A stretch of DNA of 64,000 nucleotides, from the NCBI GenBank assembly GCA_902773005.1, contig CACYCS010000093.1:34444-98443 (forward strand), written 5' to 3'. The notes below the pieces were generated by a model. The model made no database searches. It was given only the letters and a program-made list of their open reading frames with translations, and was not told the origin of the DNA. Of this stretch, positions 35,270 through 43,410 are shown one piece after another (position 1 is the first letter of the stretch; every line of letters begins with the position of its first letter). Origin of the DNA: an uncultured Erysipelotrichaceae bacterium. Lineage in GTDB: Bacteria > Bacillota_I > Bacilli_A > RFN20 > CAG-826. A program made the position numbers and the translations under genes.

Positions 35270-35839
35270 ATGAGCAAAAAAGTTGATGCGCGAATCGCGC
35301 GAAGCAAGTCTTCGATGGCTATGGCGTTGGAGAGATTGCTTCAGCAAAAATGCCTGACCGATATAACCGTCAAGGACATCACCGACGCAGCGCAATTGAG
35401 CAAAAACACTTTCTACAATAATTTCTCTTGCAAGCAAGACCTGCTGGATTACTTGCTGTCTGGCTATGCAGACGAGGTCAAGGAACTTGTAGCGAAGGGC
35501 GGGCCGTACAAGCAAGAAGATAAGATTATGCGCTTCACCCAAGCGATCAGTCATATCCTTTTCACCAAGATCGAGAAATTCCGCAAGATCTTCAGGTGCG
35601 ATGTCTATCGCGAGGTCTATTGGGGAATCATGACCTCATTCAAGAACCAATTGATGATCGACTTGCCATTCAATTTCCGCCCCGAAGCAACGAGGACCGA
35701 GATAGAACTCGCTTGCGACTTCTTCTCCGGTGCCCTTGTTAACTCCGTTTATGCCGTCTCACGCAATGGCTTTAGCGGCACGGAAAACGATTTCTATGGC
35801 CTCATCTACCACGTTTGGGAATTGATCTTCCAAAGCTGA
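35270..35839 (+). CDS. TetR-family transcriptional regulator
   Basis: A 189-residue regulator whose first 60 residues hold the TetR helix-turn-helix: ITVKDITDAAQLSKNTFYNN followed by FSCKQDLLDYLL. It resembles the DhaS-type branch like the TetR protein at 2485, with which it shares size and layout. It lies 90 bases downstream of the glycosyltransferase-like gene and has its own dyad and promoter region, so it probably represses itself and perhaps the glycolipid genes nearby. A terminator follows at 35869. Confidence 0.87.
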   Translation: MSKKVDARIARSKSSMAMALERLLQQKCLTDITVKDITDAAQLSKNTFYNNFSCKQDLLDYLLSGYADEVKELVAKGGPYKQEDKIMRFTQAISHILFTKIEKFRKIFRCDVYREVYWGIMTSFKNQLMIDLPFNFRPEATRTEIELACDFFSGALVNSVYAVSRNGFSGTENDFYGLIYHVWELIFQS

Positions 35840-35868
35840 TTTCTTTGCAAAACTTAGCTAAATAGAAT

Positions 35869-35898
35869 GAAAACGAAGCGTCTGAGCGCTTCGTTTTC
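35869..35898. terminator. Bidirectional terminator
   Basis: A perfect 12-base stem GAAAACGAAGCG (35869-35880) / CGCTTCGTTTTC (35887-35898) lies between the TetR gene and a convergent gene, overlapping the latter's stop codon. Confidence 0.85.
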
Positions 35899-36502
35899 AT
35901 TTTGCAAGAATCGTGTACTTGACTGAGTTTTCGCTTCTTTCGACGGTAAGAAGTCCGTGAAGATTCTCGGTCATTCGCTTATCGAATTTGTCGAATTCGG
36001 GAAGCAATTTCTTGCCTCCGGATTTCCGTATCATGTTCTCGGCTGGGCTATTGTTGACTTCGATGACGATCTTTCTTTCCTCATGCGATACGCGAATATC
36101 GAAATCGTCATGGAACAAAGCGTCTGGCTCTTTCTTGGGCTTCCATGCAGCGGCTTGCTCCAACTCTTTCACAAGCAGATTGAATCCGGCTTTGCTGCTC
36201 AAGTCGAATTTCGCGAACTTCGACCGATCGGAATCTGCGATGGAAAGCATTGCCTCGCCAAGATGGCTCGGCTGGATTTTCTTATCATGGGAAAGATATA
36301 CGGCTAAGAAGGTCAACGAGAAATCCATAAAGCCTGCGAAAGGATTGCCCCTTCCGATGTCTGGCCCAAGTTCTTTTAGAGCGCGGTAGACGTGCGGGCT
36401 CTTGCCAAGAATCAGGCGGACGGTCTTTCTGTCCATGTATTTCTCAAGCGTTCTTTGGATGGGGAACTTGAGGTATGAGTAGCGGTAGTGTATGCCGATC
36501 AT
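35897..36502 (-). CDS. Protein of unknown function
   Basis: A 201-residue soluble protein. It begins MIGIHYRYSYLKFPIQRTLE, has one moderately hydrophobic stretch (GFMDFSLTFLAVYL, about 57-70) and a beta-rich C-terminal half (DIRVSHEERKIVIEVNN). I do not recognise the family. A -10-like TAAAAT lies 15 bases before the ATG and there is no clear ribosome site. It is convergent with the TetR gene and divergent from the flippase operon. Confidence 0.65.
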   Translation of the reverse strand: MIGIHYRYSYLKFPIQRTLEKYMDRKTVRLILGKSPHVYRALKELGPDIGRGNPFAGFMDFSLTFLAVYLSHDKKIQPSHLGEAMLSIADSDRSKFAKFDLSSKAGFNLLVKELEQAAAWKPKKEPDALFHDDFDIRVSHEERKIVIEVNNSPAENMIRKSGGKKLLPEFDKFDKRMTENLHGLLTVERSENSVKYTILAK

Positions 36503-36702
36503 GTTTTGTCTTGCATCATTTTAAATTCGACGGAGGCGTTTGTGTACTATTTCAAGCGCTTTACCTGGCGAATTTTTCTTCCTTGCTGGTCAATTTTGTA
36601 ACGCAATGTGCCGTAATTGCGGCTCGCCTAATCCTTATCAAACGAGAGTCTTTGAATCTGCGCCTCTCGTATGCGCGTGCGGAATCGCGTTCCAATCCCA
36701 CG

Positions 36703-36728
36703 CGACATGGTTTATTATTACCATGTCG
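36703..36728 (+). promoter_or_regulatory. Perfect 9-base inverted repeat over the flippase operon -10 box
   Basis: CGACATGGT (36703-36711) and ACCATGTCG (36720-36728) are exact inverted copies separated by 8 bases, and the spacer contains a -10 hexamer TATTAT (36713-36718). Transcription should start near 36725, so the repeat acts as DNA rather than as an RNA hairpin. It is a strong candidate operator. Confidence 0.7.
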
Positions 36729-36731
36729 TTT

Positions 36732-38198
36732 ATGCCAGAAAAGAGCGCGAAGAAAAAGAACGGGGCGTTGAAATACATCCTCTATATCCTGATTGTCCTG
36801 GTCGCCACCGGAGTGTCTTTGGCCATTTCTCTATGGGGCGACAACTTCAATAAGGTCCTTTCCGCGTTCAATAATGCCGATTGGCGTTACATCCTCATCA
36901 TGTTCGGGATTGTATTTGCATCTTATGCCGTCGATGGCGTCATCATTTTGATTTTCTGCCGTCTATACACAAGGCAATACAAATTCCATCAAGGCATCGC
37001 CACTTCCTTTGTCGGGCAGTTCTATAGCGACGTCACCCCGGGCGCTAGCGGCGGTCAGGTCATGCAAGTCTATACCTTGAAGTCGCAGGGCATCCAAGTG
37101 AGCAACGCCGCATCGATCATGGTCATGTGGTTCATCTTGTACCAAAGCGCATTGATCCTCTTCGACGTCGCTGCCTATGTCGTCGAATGGGAAGGCATCA
37201 TGTCGATTAAGTCGATCGATATCCCGATGAACGATGGCTCGACGCTTACTCTTCCCATGCTTCCGCTGATCATTATCGGCTTCCTTCTTAACCTTTCGGT
37301 CATCGCGATGCTCTTCGTCATGAGCTATAGCCACCATATCCATAATTTCATCCTCCATCATGTCATTGGCTTCCTTGGCAAGATTCATATCATCAAAAAG
37401 CCGGACAAGACTCGCGAGAACCTTCGCGTTCAGGTTGAGAACTTCAAAATCGAGTTGCGACGATTGCAGGCGAACGTCCCCGTCGTGATCTTGCAGGTCT
37501 TGCTTTTCCTTGTTTTGATTTTCATGCGAAATTGCATACCGTATTTCGCTGGATTGTCTTTGCACGCCTTTGGTGAAGACGCGCCATTCAATCCCCGCCT
37601 CATGATGGACGCGGCTTTCTTGTCCTCGTTCCATCAGATGGTTACGGGTCTAATTCCTATTCCTGGTTCAGCCGGTGTCTCCGAGCTTTTCTATTACTTC
37701 CTGTTCTACAATTTCTTCGACGGAGCCAACCAGCAACAAATCGTTCCTGCCACTCAGATTCTTTGGAGGTTCGCGACCTTCCATTTGATGCTTGTGATTT
37801 CGGGTTTGGTAGCGGCTTTCTATCGTTCTCGCGGCGGCAAAGAGAAGATCGGCTATGTCAACCGTCAGACTTTCGTCGATTTGCAACTTGAGACATTCGA
37901 TGAGCGCAAGCGCTCCGCCGATACGATGTATGAGACTAGGCAGATCTCGCGCAAAGAATTGCAGCGCAAGTTCTCCGAAACAACCGCTTTGCGGAGACGC
38001 AGAGAGAAAAAGGAGGAGGACGTGGAGCTGAATTTCGATCTTCCGACCATCGAGGAAGAGCCACGCGAAAACTTGACCGAGACCTCCATCCATAGCCGCA
38101 TCAAGGTTGAGCAAGCTAAGCCGAAGAAGCCCAAAAAGGTGAAATCGCCTAAGAAGACGAAGAACAATAATTCCGATTGGGAGAGCTGGGACCTATGA
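36732..38198 (+). CDS. Flippase-like (LPG synthase TM region) membrane protein
   Basis: A 488-residue protein with about eight membrane segments matching the MprF/AglD2-type flippase domain: GQFYSDVTPGASGGQVMQVY (about 95-114) and IPGSAGVSE (about 310) are its hallmarks. It lacks the MprF synthase domain; instead it has a 120-residue charged tail with KPKKPKKVKSPKK near the end. Such proteins probably translocate glycolipids made by neighbouring glycosyltransferases. ATG at 36732 is preferred because earlier ATGs lie in the promoter; ATG at 36723 sits inside the operator. It overlaps the GT4 gene by 4 bases. Confidence 0.82.
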   Translation: MPEKSAKKKNGALKYILYILIVLVATGVSLAISLWGDNFNKVLSAFNNADWRYILIMFGIVFASYAVDGVIILIFCRLYTRQYKFHQGIATSFVGQFYSDVTPGASGGQVMQVYTLKSQGIQVSNAASIMVMWFILYQSALILFDVAAYVVEWEGIMSIKSIDIPMNDGSTLTLPMLPLIIIGFLLNLSVIAMLFVMSYSHHIHNFILHHVIGFLGKIHIIKKPDKTRENLRVQVENFKIELRRLQANVPVVILQVLLFLVLIFMRNCIPYFAGLSLHAFGEDAPFNPRLMMDAAFLSSFHQMVTGLIPIPGSAGVSELFYYFLFYNFFDGANQQQIVPATQILWRFATFHLMLVISGLVAAFYRSRGGKEKIGYVNRQTFVDLQLETFDERKRSADTMYETRQISRKELQRKFSETTALRRRREKKEEDVELNFDLPTIEEEPRENLTETSIHSRIKVEQAKPKKPKKVKSPKKTKNNNSDWESWDL

Positions 38199-39370
38199 GA
38201 TTAGCATTGTTCACCGATACATATCCCCCGGAAATCAATGGCGTCGCCACCTCTTCCTACAACCTTCGCAAGACGTTTATCGAACATGGCGACGAAGTCC
38301 TCGTTGTCACGACCAATCCGTTCAGCAAAGAGGTTACTTTCGAAGACGGCGTTCTTCGTATCCCCGGCGTTGAACTGAAGTTCCTTTACGGCTATCGGGC
38401 GGCGATGTTTTTCAACCGCAAAGCGGCGAAGATCGTGCGCGAATTCAATCCGGATATCGTCCATTGCCAAACCGATGTCGGCGTTGGGATGTTCGGGTCG
38501 ATCCTCGCCTCGCGACTTGGAATCGGCAAGATCTATACCTTCCACACGATGATCGAGGATTATGCCTATTACTTCACCGGCGGGCATTTTGATCGCGTCG
38601 CTAGGCACGCGGTTCGGTTCTTCTTCCGCGGCAAGTCCCGCAATTTCGATGCCTTCGTCGCGCCTAGCTATAAGATCAAGGATTACCTTCGCGCGATCGG
38701 AAGCGATGGCACGATCGCCGTCATCCCGACAGGCATCGACACGAAGCGGTATTCGGTCGAAAACAAAGACACGTCTGCCGTGGATGCCATAAAAAAGAAG
38801 TTCGGCATCAAGCCGGATGACTATGTGATTCTTTCTCTTGGCCGCATCGCGCAAGAGAAGTCGATCGACCTTTTGATCGACGGGTATTACAAATACCTGC
38901 AGACCAATCCAAGGAAGAACACCAAATTCGTGATCACTGGATTTGGCCCTGCCGAGGATGATCTTAAAGCGCAGGTCAAGAAGCTTGGCATTGAGGACAA
39001 TGTCATCTTCACGGGCAAATGCGCGCCGGATGAAACGCAAAACTACTACCATATCGGCGATTGCTTCGTTTCGGCCTCCATCACGGAGACCCAGGGCTTG
39101 ACCTTTATGGAAGCGATGGCTTCTTCATTAGTCGTTTTGGCGAGGTTCGACGATAACCTAAGCGGAACGATCCGCGACGGCGAGAACGGGTTCTTCTTCC
39201 TAAGCGAAGACGATTTTGTTGAGAAGCTTCAGCGCATCGTCGATCTTACCGAGGAAGAGAGAAAGCCAATCATCGAAAACGGCATCCTCGCAGCCGAGGA
39301 ATATTCGATGGACCGTTTCTATAATCAGATGCATGAGGTGTACAGCAATGTCATCAGGCGCAAATGGTAA
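38195..39370 (+). CDS. GT4-family glycolipid glycosyltransferase
   Basis: A 391-residue GT-B enzyme. MRLALFTDTYPPEINGVATS is the N-terminal signature of the PimB/diacylglycerol alpha-glucosyltransferase branch of GT4, and the C-terminal donor site ETQGLTFMEAMASS carries the E-x7-E motif. The likely reaction is transfer of glucose or a similar sugar from UDP-sugar to diacylglycerol. The ATG at 38195 overlaps the flippase stop (ATGA), and the order flippase-GT4 fits glycolipid synthesis followed by translocation. The recX start lies 23 bases inside its 3' end. Confidence 0.88.
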   Translation: MRLALFTDTYPPEINGVATSSYNLRKTFIEHGDEVLVVTTNPFSKEVTFEDGVLRIPGVELKFLYGYRAAMFFNRKAAKIVREFNPDIVHCQTDVGVGMFGSILASRLGIGKIYTFHTMIEDYAYYFTGGHFDRVARHAVRFFFRGKSRNFDAFVAPSYKIKDYLRAIGSDGTIAVIPTGIDTKRYSVENKDTSAVDAIKKKFGIKPDDYVILSLGRIAQEKSIDLLIDGYYKYLQTNPRKNTKFVITGFGPAEDDLKAQVKKLGIEDNVIFTGKCAPDETQNYYHIGDCFVSASITETQGLTFMEAMASSLVVLARFDDNLSGTIRDGENGFFFLSEDDFVEKLQRIVDLTEEERKPIIENGILAAEEYSMDRFYNQMHEVYSNVIRRKW

Positions 39371-40151
39371 GAAGGCTTTGACGGTTAAATCAATCGCGGC
39401 GAAGAAAGACCGCGTGGTCATTTCGTTCTCTAACGGCGAGATTTTAAATTGCTCCGTGGATGCTTACACCGAGTTCCGGCTGTACGCAAACAAAGAGATA
39501 TCCTCAGCCGAGTTCAAGAAGCTAAAGGAATACGCCACCAACGACGACTTCTATTCCAAGGCGCTTTCTATGATTTCGTCACGGCCTCATTCGGAAATGG
39601 AGATTCGTCAGAAGTTCATCGAACTGAAGGCGGATGCCGAATCGAGAAACAAAATCGTCGCTAGGCTTAAGCAAAACGGCTTATTGGACGACAAGCAATT
39701 CGCCGTCGATTATGCCGAGGAATTAAGCGAGTATAAGCATGAAGGCAAGCACTTGATACTCAAGCGCCTGAAAGACAAAGGAATTGACGAAAACATTTTG
39801 AATAAGCTGCAATTCCCGCTTAAAAATGAGAAAAACAATGCTCTTTCTTGGATGGAATCCCTGAACAAACGCTATGCGAAATCACCGAATTCCAAGAAAT
39901 ACCAGCAGGTAAAGCTCGCCTTGCGCGAGAAAGGGTTTGAGCCTGAAGCCATTGAATACGCATTAGCAAAAGGCTATGAGGATAACCCTGAGTGCGAGGA
40001 CCGCGATAAGCTTAAGAAAGACCTAAAATACGCGCTGGATAAATACGAGAAGAAATATGAGGGCTACGCGCTTCGCAGCCATCTCTTTGTTTGCCTTGCA
40101 AGAAAGGGCTACGATTACGACGACATCAATAACGCACTGGAGGATATCTAA
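39348..40151 (+). CDS. recX: RecX-family regulator of RecA
   Basis: A 267-residue protein with the three-helix RecX repeats: SMISSRPHSEMEIRQKFI, NGLLDDKQFAVDYAEE and similar later blocks. Length equals that of Bacillus RecX (about 264). RecX caps or destabilises RecA filaments. ATG at 39348 follows GAGGTG and overlaps the glycosyltransferase gene by 23 bases; the frame upstream to 39216 is only that gene's alternative frame. Its place in a glycolipid operon is probably incidental. Confidence 0.88.
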   Translation: MSSGANGKKALTVKSIAAKKDRVVISFSNGEILNCSVDAYTEFRLYANKEISSAEFKKLKEYATNDDFYSKALSMISSRPHSEMEIRQKFIELKADAESRNKIVARLKQNGLLDDKQFAVDYAEELSEYKHEGKHLILKRLKDKGIDENILNKLQFPLKNEKNNALSWMESLNKRYAKSPNSKKYQQVKLALREKGFEPEAIEYALAKGYEDNPECEDRDKLKKDLKYALDKYEKKYEGYALRSHLFVCLARKGYDYDDINNALEDI

Positions 40152-40153
40152 TT

Positions 40154-41200
40154 ATGCTGATCAATGAATTTACGGACGGATGCAGGGTAGACGAGCAATT
40201 TTTGATCGTCGATAGCAAGAAGGGCGTCACCTCTTCTGGCGGCGGCTACATGAACGTGACCCTGCAGGACTGCACAGGGACGATCGAGGCCAAGAAATGG
40301 GATTATGCCCCAGGAGATGAGGAAATCCTCGCCAAAGGGCTTATCGTCGCGATTTCGGGCACCGTGAACAAATACAAGACGCAGCTTCAGCTCAAGATCG
40401 TCAAAGTAACCTCCGTGCCGCAAGAAGGAATCGATTGGACGAGATTCGTCTCCAGCGCTCCCGTTTCGCTTGAGACGATGAAGGAAAAACTAAGGCTATA
40501 TGTTGAGTCGATCGTAGATCCTGATATCAAAGCCCTGGTCGAGGCAATGGTGAAGCGTTTCGGAGAGAAGTATCTTACCTATCCAGCAGCGGTTAGGAAC
40601 CATCACGATTACGTCTCCGGATTGCTTTATCACTCCCTTACGATGGCGGATATGGCGGCGAAGATGTGCGAGGTATATCCAAGCCTAAATCGCGACGTGG
40701 TGATCGGTGGCGTGATTGTTCATGATATGGGCAAGACGATCGAGCTTAGCGGCGCTAACGCCACCCAATTCACTCTAGAAGGCAAATTGCTTGGACACAT
40801 CTCCATCGGTCAGGCTGAGCTTAGGCGGTGCGCCAAAGAACTTGGAATGTACGAATATGACGATCTCCCTTTGGAGCAACAGATCATCACTCATCCTTTG
40901 TTCCGCAAAAAAGAGATTGCGGTTGTGTTTGAACACATCATCTTGTCTCACCATTCCAAACCGGAATTCGGAAGCCCTGTGATGCCGCTTACCCGCGAAG
41001 CCTTTGCGATCGGCGTCATCGATGACCTCGATGCGAAGATGATGATCCTCGACAAAGCCTATAAAGGCGTCGAGAAAGGTGGAACGACGGCAAAGCTATT
41101 CAATATGGATGACCGTTATTTCTATCTGCCCACGTTCTCGAATCCGTCTTATGTCGCTGGAACTAGCGTCGAAGAGGAAGTGGACGATTTGAAGAAATAG
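40154..41200 (+). CDS. yhaM: YhaM-type 3'-5' exoribonuclease
   Basis: A 348-residue protein with an N-terminal OB fold (YMNVTLQDCTGTIEAKKWDY, about 35-54) and an HD domain (NHHDYVSGLLYHSLTMAD about 149-166, IVHDMGK about 188-194). This is the layout of Bacillus YhaM/Staphylococcus Cbf1, which trims RNA or DNA from the 3' end. It is some 30 residues longer than YhaM, mostly at the C-terminus. It starts 2 bases after recX and ends the operon at a strong terminator. Confidence 0.9.
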   Translation: MLINEFTDGCRVDEQFLIVDSKKGVTSSGGGYMNVTLQDCTGTIEAKKWDYAPGDEEILAKGLIVAISGTVNKYKTQLQLKIVKVTSVPQEGIDWTRFVSSAPVSLETMKEKLRLYVESIVDPDIKALVEAMVKRFGEKYLTYPAAVRNHHDYVSGLLYHSLTMADMAAKMCEVYPSLNRDVVIGGVIVHDMGKTIELSGANATQFTLEGKLLGHISIGQAELRRCAKELGMYEYDDLPLEQQIITHPLFRKKEIAVVFEHIILSHHSKPEFGSPVMPLTREAFAIGVIDDLDAKMMILDKAYKGVEKGGTTAKLFNMDDRYFYLPTFSNPSYVAGTSVEEEVDDLKK

Positions 41201-41239
41201 ACAATTCGATGCGGCTTAAGAACATTAGGCTGTGCACCA

Positions 41240-41281
41240 AAAGGAAAGGCCAGACCTGGTCGCGGGTCTGGCCTTTCCTTT
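41240..41281. terminator. Very strong bidirectional terminator
   Basis: A perfect 17-base stem (41240-41256 with 41265-41281, core GGCCAGACC/GGTCTGGCC) stands between the convergent yhaM and HIT genes. Confidence 0.9.
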
Positions 41282-41283
41282 GC

Positions 41284-41700
41284 TTATTCAAGTCCTTCTT
41301 TGATCTGCATCGCTAGGCGCGGCAAGTCGAAGGAATTCGCATCGTGGGAGGCCATGGTGATCTGGAATCCGCCTTCGCCGCCTAGGTAGCGTGGAATGAC
41401 GTGGACGTGGAAGTGGGGGACGCTTTGTCCAGCAGGCTCACCAACGTTAGTGAGAATGTTGACTCCCTTGGCGCCGAGGACGCTCATTTCGGCTTGTCCG
41501 ATGCGCTGGGCGACGTCATAGACCTTATGCATGATTTCCATCGGGCAGGAGAGGAAATTGTCATAGTGGGCCTTTGGAATGACGAGGGTGTGGCCTTTGG
41601 TGGCCTGGCTGATGTCGAGGATTGCGATGACGTCATCGTCCTCGTAGATGATGTTGCTGGGGATCTCCCCATCGATGATGTGGCAGAAGATGTCTTTCAT
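41284..41700 (-). CDS. HIT-family nucleotide hydrolase
   Basis: A 138-residue histidine triad protein with HFHVHVIP (about 96-103) as the catalytic triad and the N-terminal KDIFCHIIDGEIP typical of the Hint/Hit branch. It hydrolyses AMP-lysine-type or dinucleotide substrates. AAGGAGATA precedes the start. It lies downstream of the two foldase lipoproteins but a terminator separates them. Confidence 0.93.
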   Translation of the reverse strand: MKDIFCHIIDGEIPSNIIYEDDDVIAILDISQATKGHTLVIPKAHYDNFLSCPMEIMHKVYDVAQRIGQAEMSVLGAKGVNILTNVGEPAGQSVPHFHVHVIPRYLGGEGGFQITMASHDANSFDLPRLAMQIKEGLE

Positions 41701-41734
41701 ATGCGTGCGTATCTCCTTATTTATATATATAAAA

Positions 41735-41756
41735 GGGCAGGATTTTCATCCTGCCC
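41735..41756 (-). terminator. Terminator of the foldase lipoprotein operon
   Basis: GGGCAGGA (41735-41742) pairs with TCCTGCCC (41749-41756); on the minus strand it is followed by TTTT and an AT-rich run. Confidence 0.8.
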
Positions 41757-41775
41757 ATATTATAGCGCGTTTTGA

Positions 41776-43410
41776 TCAGTCGAAGAGATCGGGGAAGGTC
41801 GACTTGAAGTAGTCGAAGACATCCTGATCGTGATATTCGAGGCTCATCTGCTTCACGTAGCTCTGCCTGGCCGCTTTCTTGTAAGAATCGGTGGAGGCAA
41901 GGAGCTTCGCGACTTCGTGGATGATTCCCCACTGATACTCGAAGTCCCTGGTGTGGCGCGCGTTCACGCCTTCCTTCATGTTCTGGTAGGACTGAACGCC
42001 GTTAACCTTATCAAGGACGAGCTTAGAGGACTTGACGGCCTCGTCGATCCTGACGAGGTAGGAAGTGCTGGAGCTCTGATCGAAGATGGCGTAGGGGTAC
42101 TTGAGGTCGGGGGAGTACTCGGACGGGACCATGTAGTAGTCACCGTTCACGTAGGTTCCGAAGTTGCCCTCGGTCAAGGAGTCGACTTCGTTGGCAACCG
42201 ACATCTTGAACACGCGGTTCTTGATGGAGGAGGGGAGGTCGCTTAGACCGGTGGAGGTGTACCAGCCTTCGTGGACTTTGTTGGTCGCTTTGATCTCGCG
42301 GGCCTTGAGCTCGAAGCCAACTTCCTTGGTGTAGCTATTGCCATTGGTGAAGTCGGTGGAGGTGCCGGTGCGATGGCGATCGTCTTCGATCTGTCTGTAG
42401 TCTTTGACGAGTTTGCCGTAGGCGGTTTCGACAGGGACGTCGCGGTTGTTCGGATCGGTGACGATTTCGTCGAAGCCGGCATCGTGATACATGGTTGCGG
42501 CAAGGGTGTCCCAAGTCGCGTCAGTGAAGTCCCAATAGCCATTGTAGAGGGCGTTCAGATAGCTGAAGTCGCCATAGAGAGCGCTATTGTTCGCATCCTC
42601 AAGGACGTGCTCGCAATAGGCGTCCAACAACTTCTGAGCAGCCGCTTGGGTCTCAAGGGCGGGCAGAGAGATGTAGGTGACTTTCCTGGCGTAGCTGCGC
42701 CCAAGGGAGCCGATGTTGTTCTCGATGAGGTATTGCTCGGTCAAGGCATCGCGATAGATGTTGGGGAGCAAGTTCCTCTCGATGAAGTCCTTGTAGTTGT
42801 CGAGGTATCCCTCGGTTCCGTCGTAAGGAGCGAAGAAGGAAGCGACATCGTCCTTGTCCTTCATCGCGTCGATCTCGAAGTGCTTGAAGGTCGGGATGGC
42901 GGCGAGGTTATAGAGCTCGTTGATCTGAGCGTCGTAGAACTTTTCCTCATAGAACTCGGAGCGTTCCTGATAGGAGGAGTTCTTGACATAGCCCCAGAAG
43001 GTTTCCTTGAGGCTGTCGAGCCAGTGGTGGTACTGGACGCGGACCTTGGCTTTGGCTTCATCGCCTTCGCCATAGACGGCCTTGTGGTTTGCGCCAGCGA
43101 TGAACTCGTTCATCTTGGCGGGGTCGTTAACGGCTTCGCGAAGCTCATAGAAACTGCCAAAGATGTTTTCGGCGTAGAGCTTCAGGATGTTGTTGAGGAC
43201 GCGTTCGGAGTTGGAGTTGCCCGAGCTCACGAGAGCGTCATAGATCTCCCCCATCTTGTTGTTGGTGAGCTGATCGCTTACAACGAGGATCGGGGCATCC
43301 CTCTTCGCGTCTTCGAGATCGACTTCGATCTTGTCGCAGCCCGTGAGCATGAACGCGCTGGCCGCGAGCACGGACACGCAAACCTTTTTGAAATTAGTTG
43401 TTCTTGCCAT
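41776..43410 (-). CDS. Lipoprotein, probable partner of the parvulin foldase
   Basis: A 544-residue protein with a lipoprotein signal ending MLTGC (cysteine 21). The rest is hydrophilic, predicted helical, with many Tyr and Asp, and starts with a region (DAPILVVSDQLTNNKMGEIY) resembling the SurA/PrsA-type chaperone N-terminus; no parvulin signature is seen. The ATG at 43410 follows AAAGGAGG at long spacing (11 bases) and overlaps the foldase gene's end by 17 bases, so the two lipoproteins are coupled. A role in folding exported proteins together with the upstream protein is inferred. Confidence 0.7.
   Translation of the reverse strand: MARTTNFKKVCVSVLAASAFMLTGCDKIEVDLEDAKRDAPILVVSDQLTNNKMGEIYDALVSSGNSNSERVLNNILKLYAENIFGSFYELREAVNDPAKMNEFIAGANHKAVYGEGDEAKAKVRVQYHHWLDSLKETFWGYVKNSSYQERSEFYEEKFYDAQINELYNLAAIPTFKHFEIDAMKDKDDVASFFAPYDGTEGYLDNYKDFIERNLLPNIYRDALTEQYLIENNIGSLGRSYARKVTYISLPALETQAAAQKLLDAYCEHVLEDANNSALYGDFSYLNALYNGYWDFTDATWDTLAATMYHDAGFDEIVTDPNNRDVPVETAYGKLVKDYRQIEDDRHRTGTSTDFTNGNSYTKEVGFELKAREIKATNKVHEGWYTSTGLSDLPSSIKNRVFKMSVANEVDSLTEGNFGTYVNGDYYMVPSEYSPDLKYPYAIFDQSSSTSYLVRIDEAVKSSKLVLDKVNGVQSYQNMKEGVNARHTRDFEYQWGIIHEVAKLLASTDSYKKAARQSYVKQMSLEYHDQDVFDYFKSTFPDLFD

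Noticed and set aside
36600..36731. Upstream in-frame extension of the flippase gene with CRNCG and CACG, looking like a zinc ribbon
   Set aside because: It runs through the promoter and the perfect inverted repeat, has no ribosome site, and the spacing of the cysteine pairs fits no zinc-ribbon family I know.
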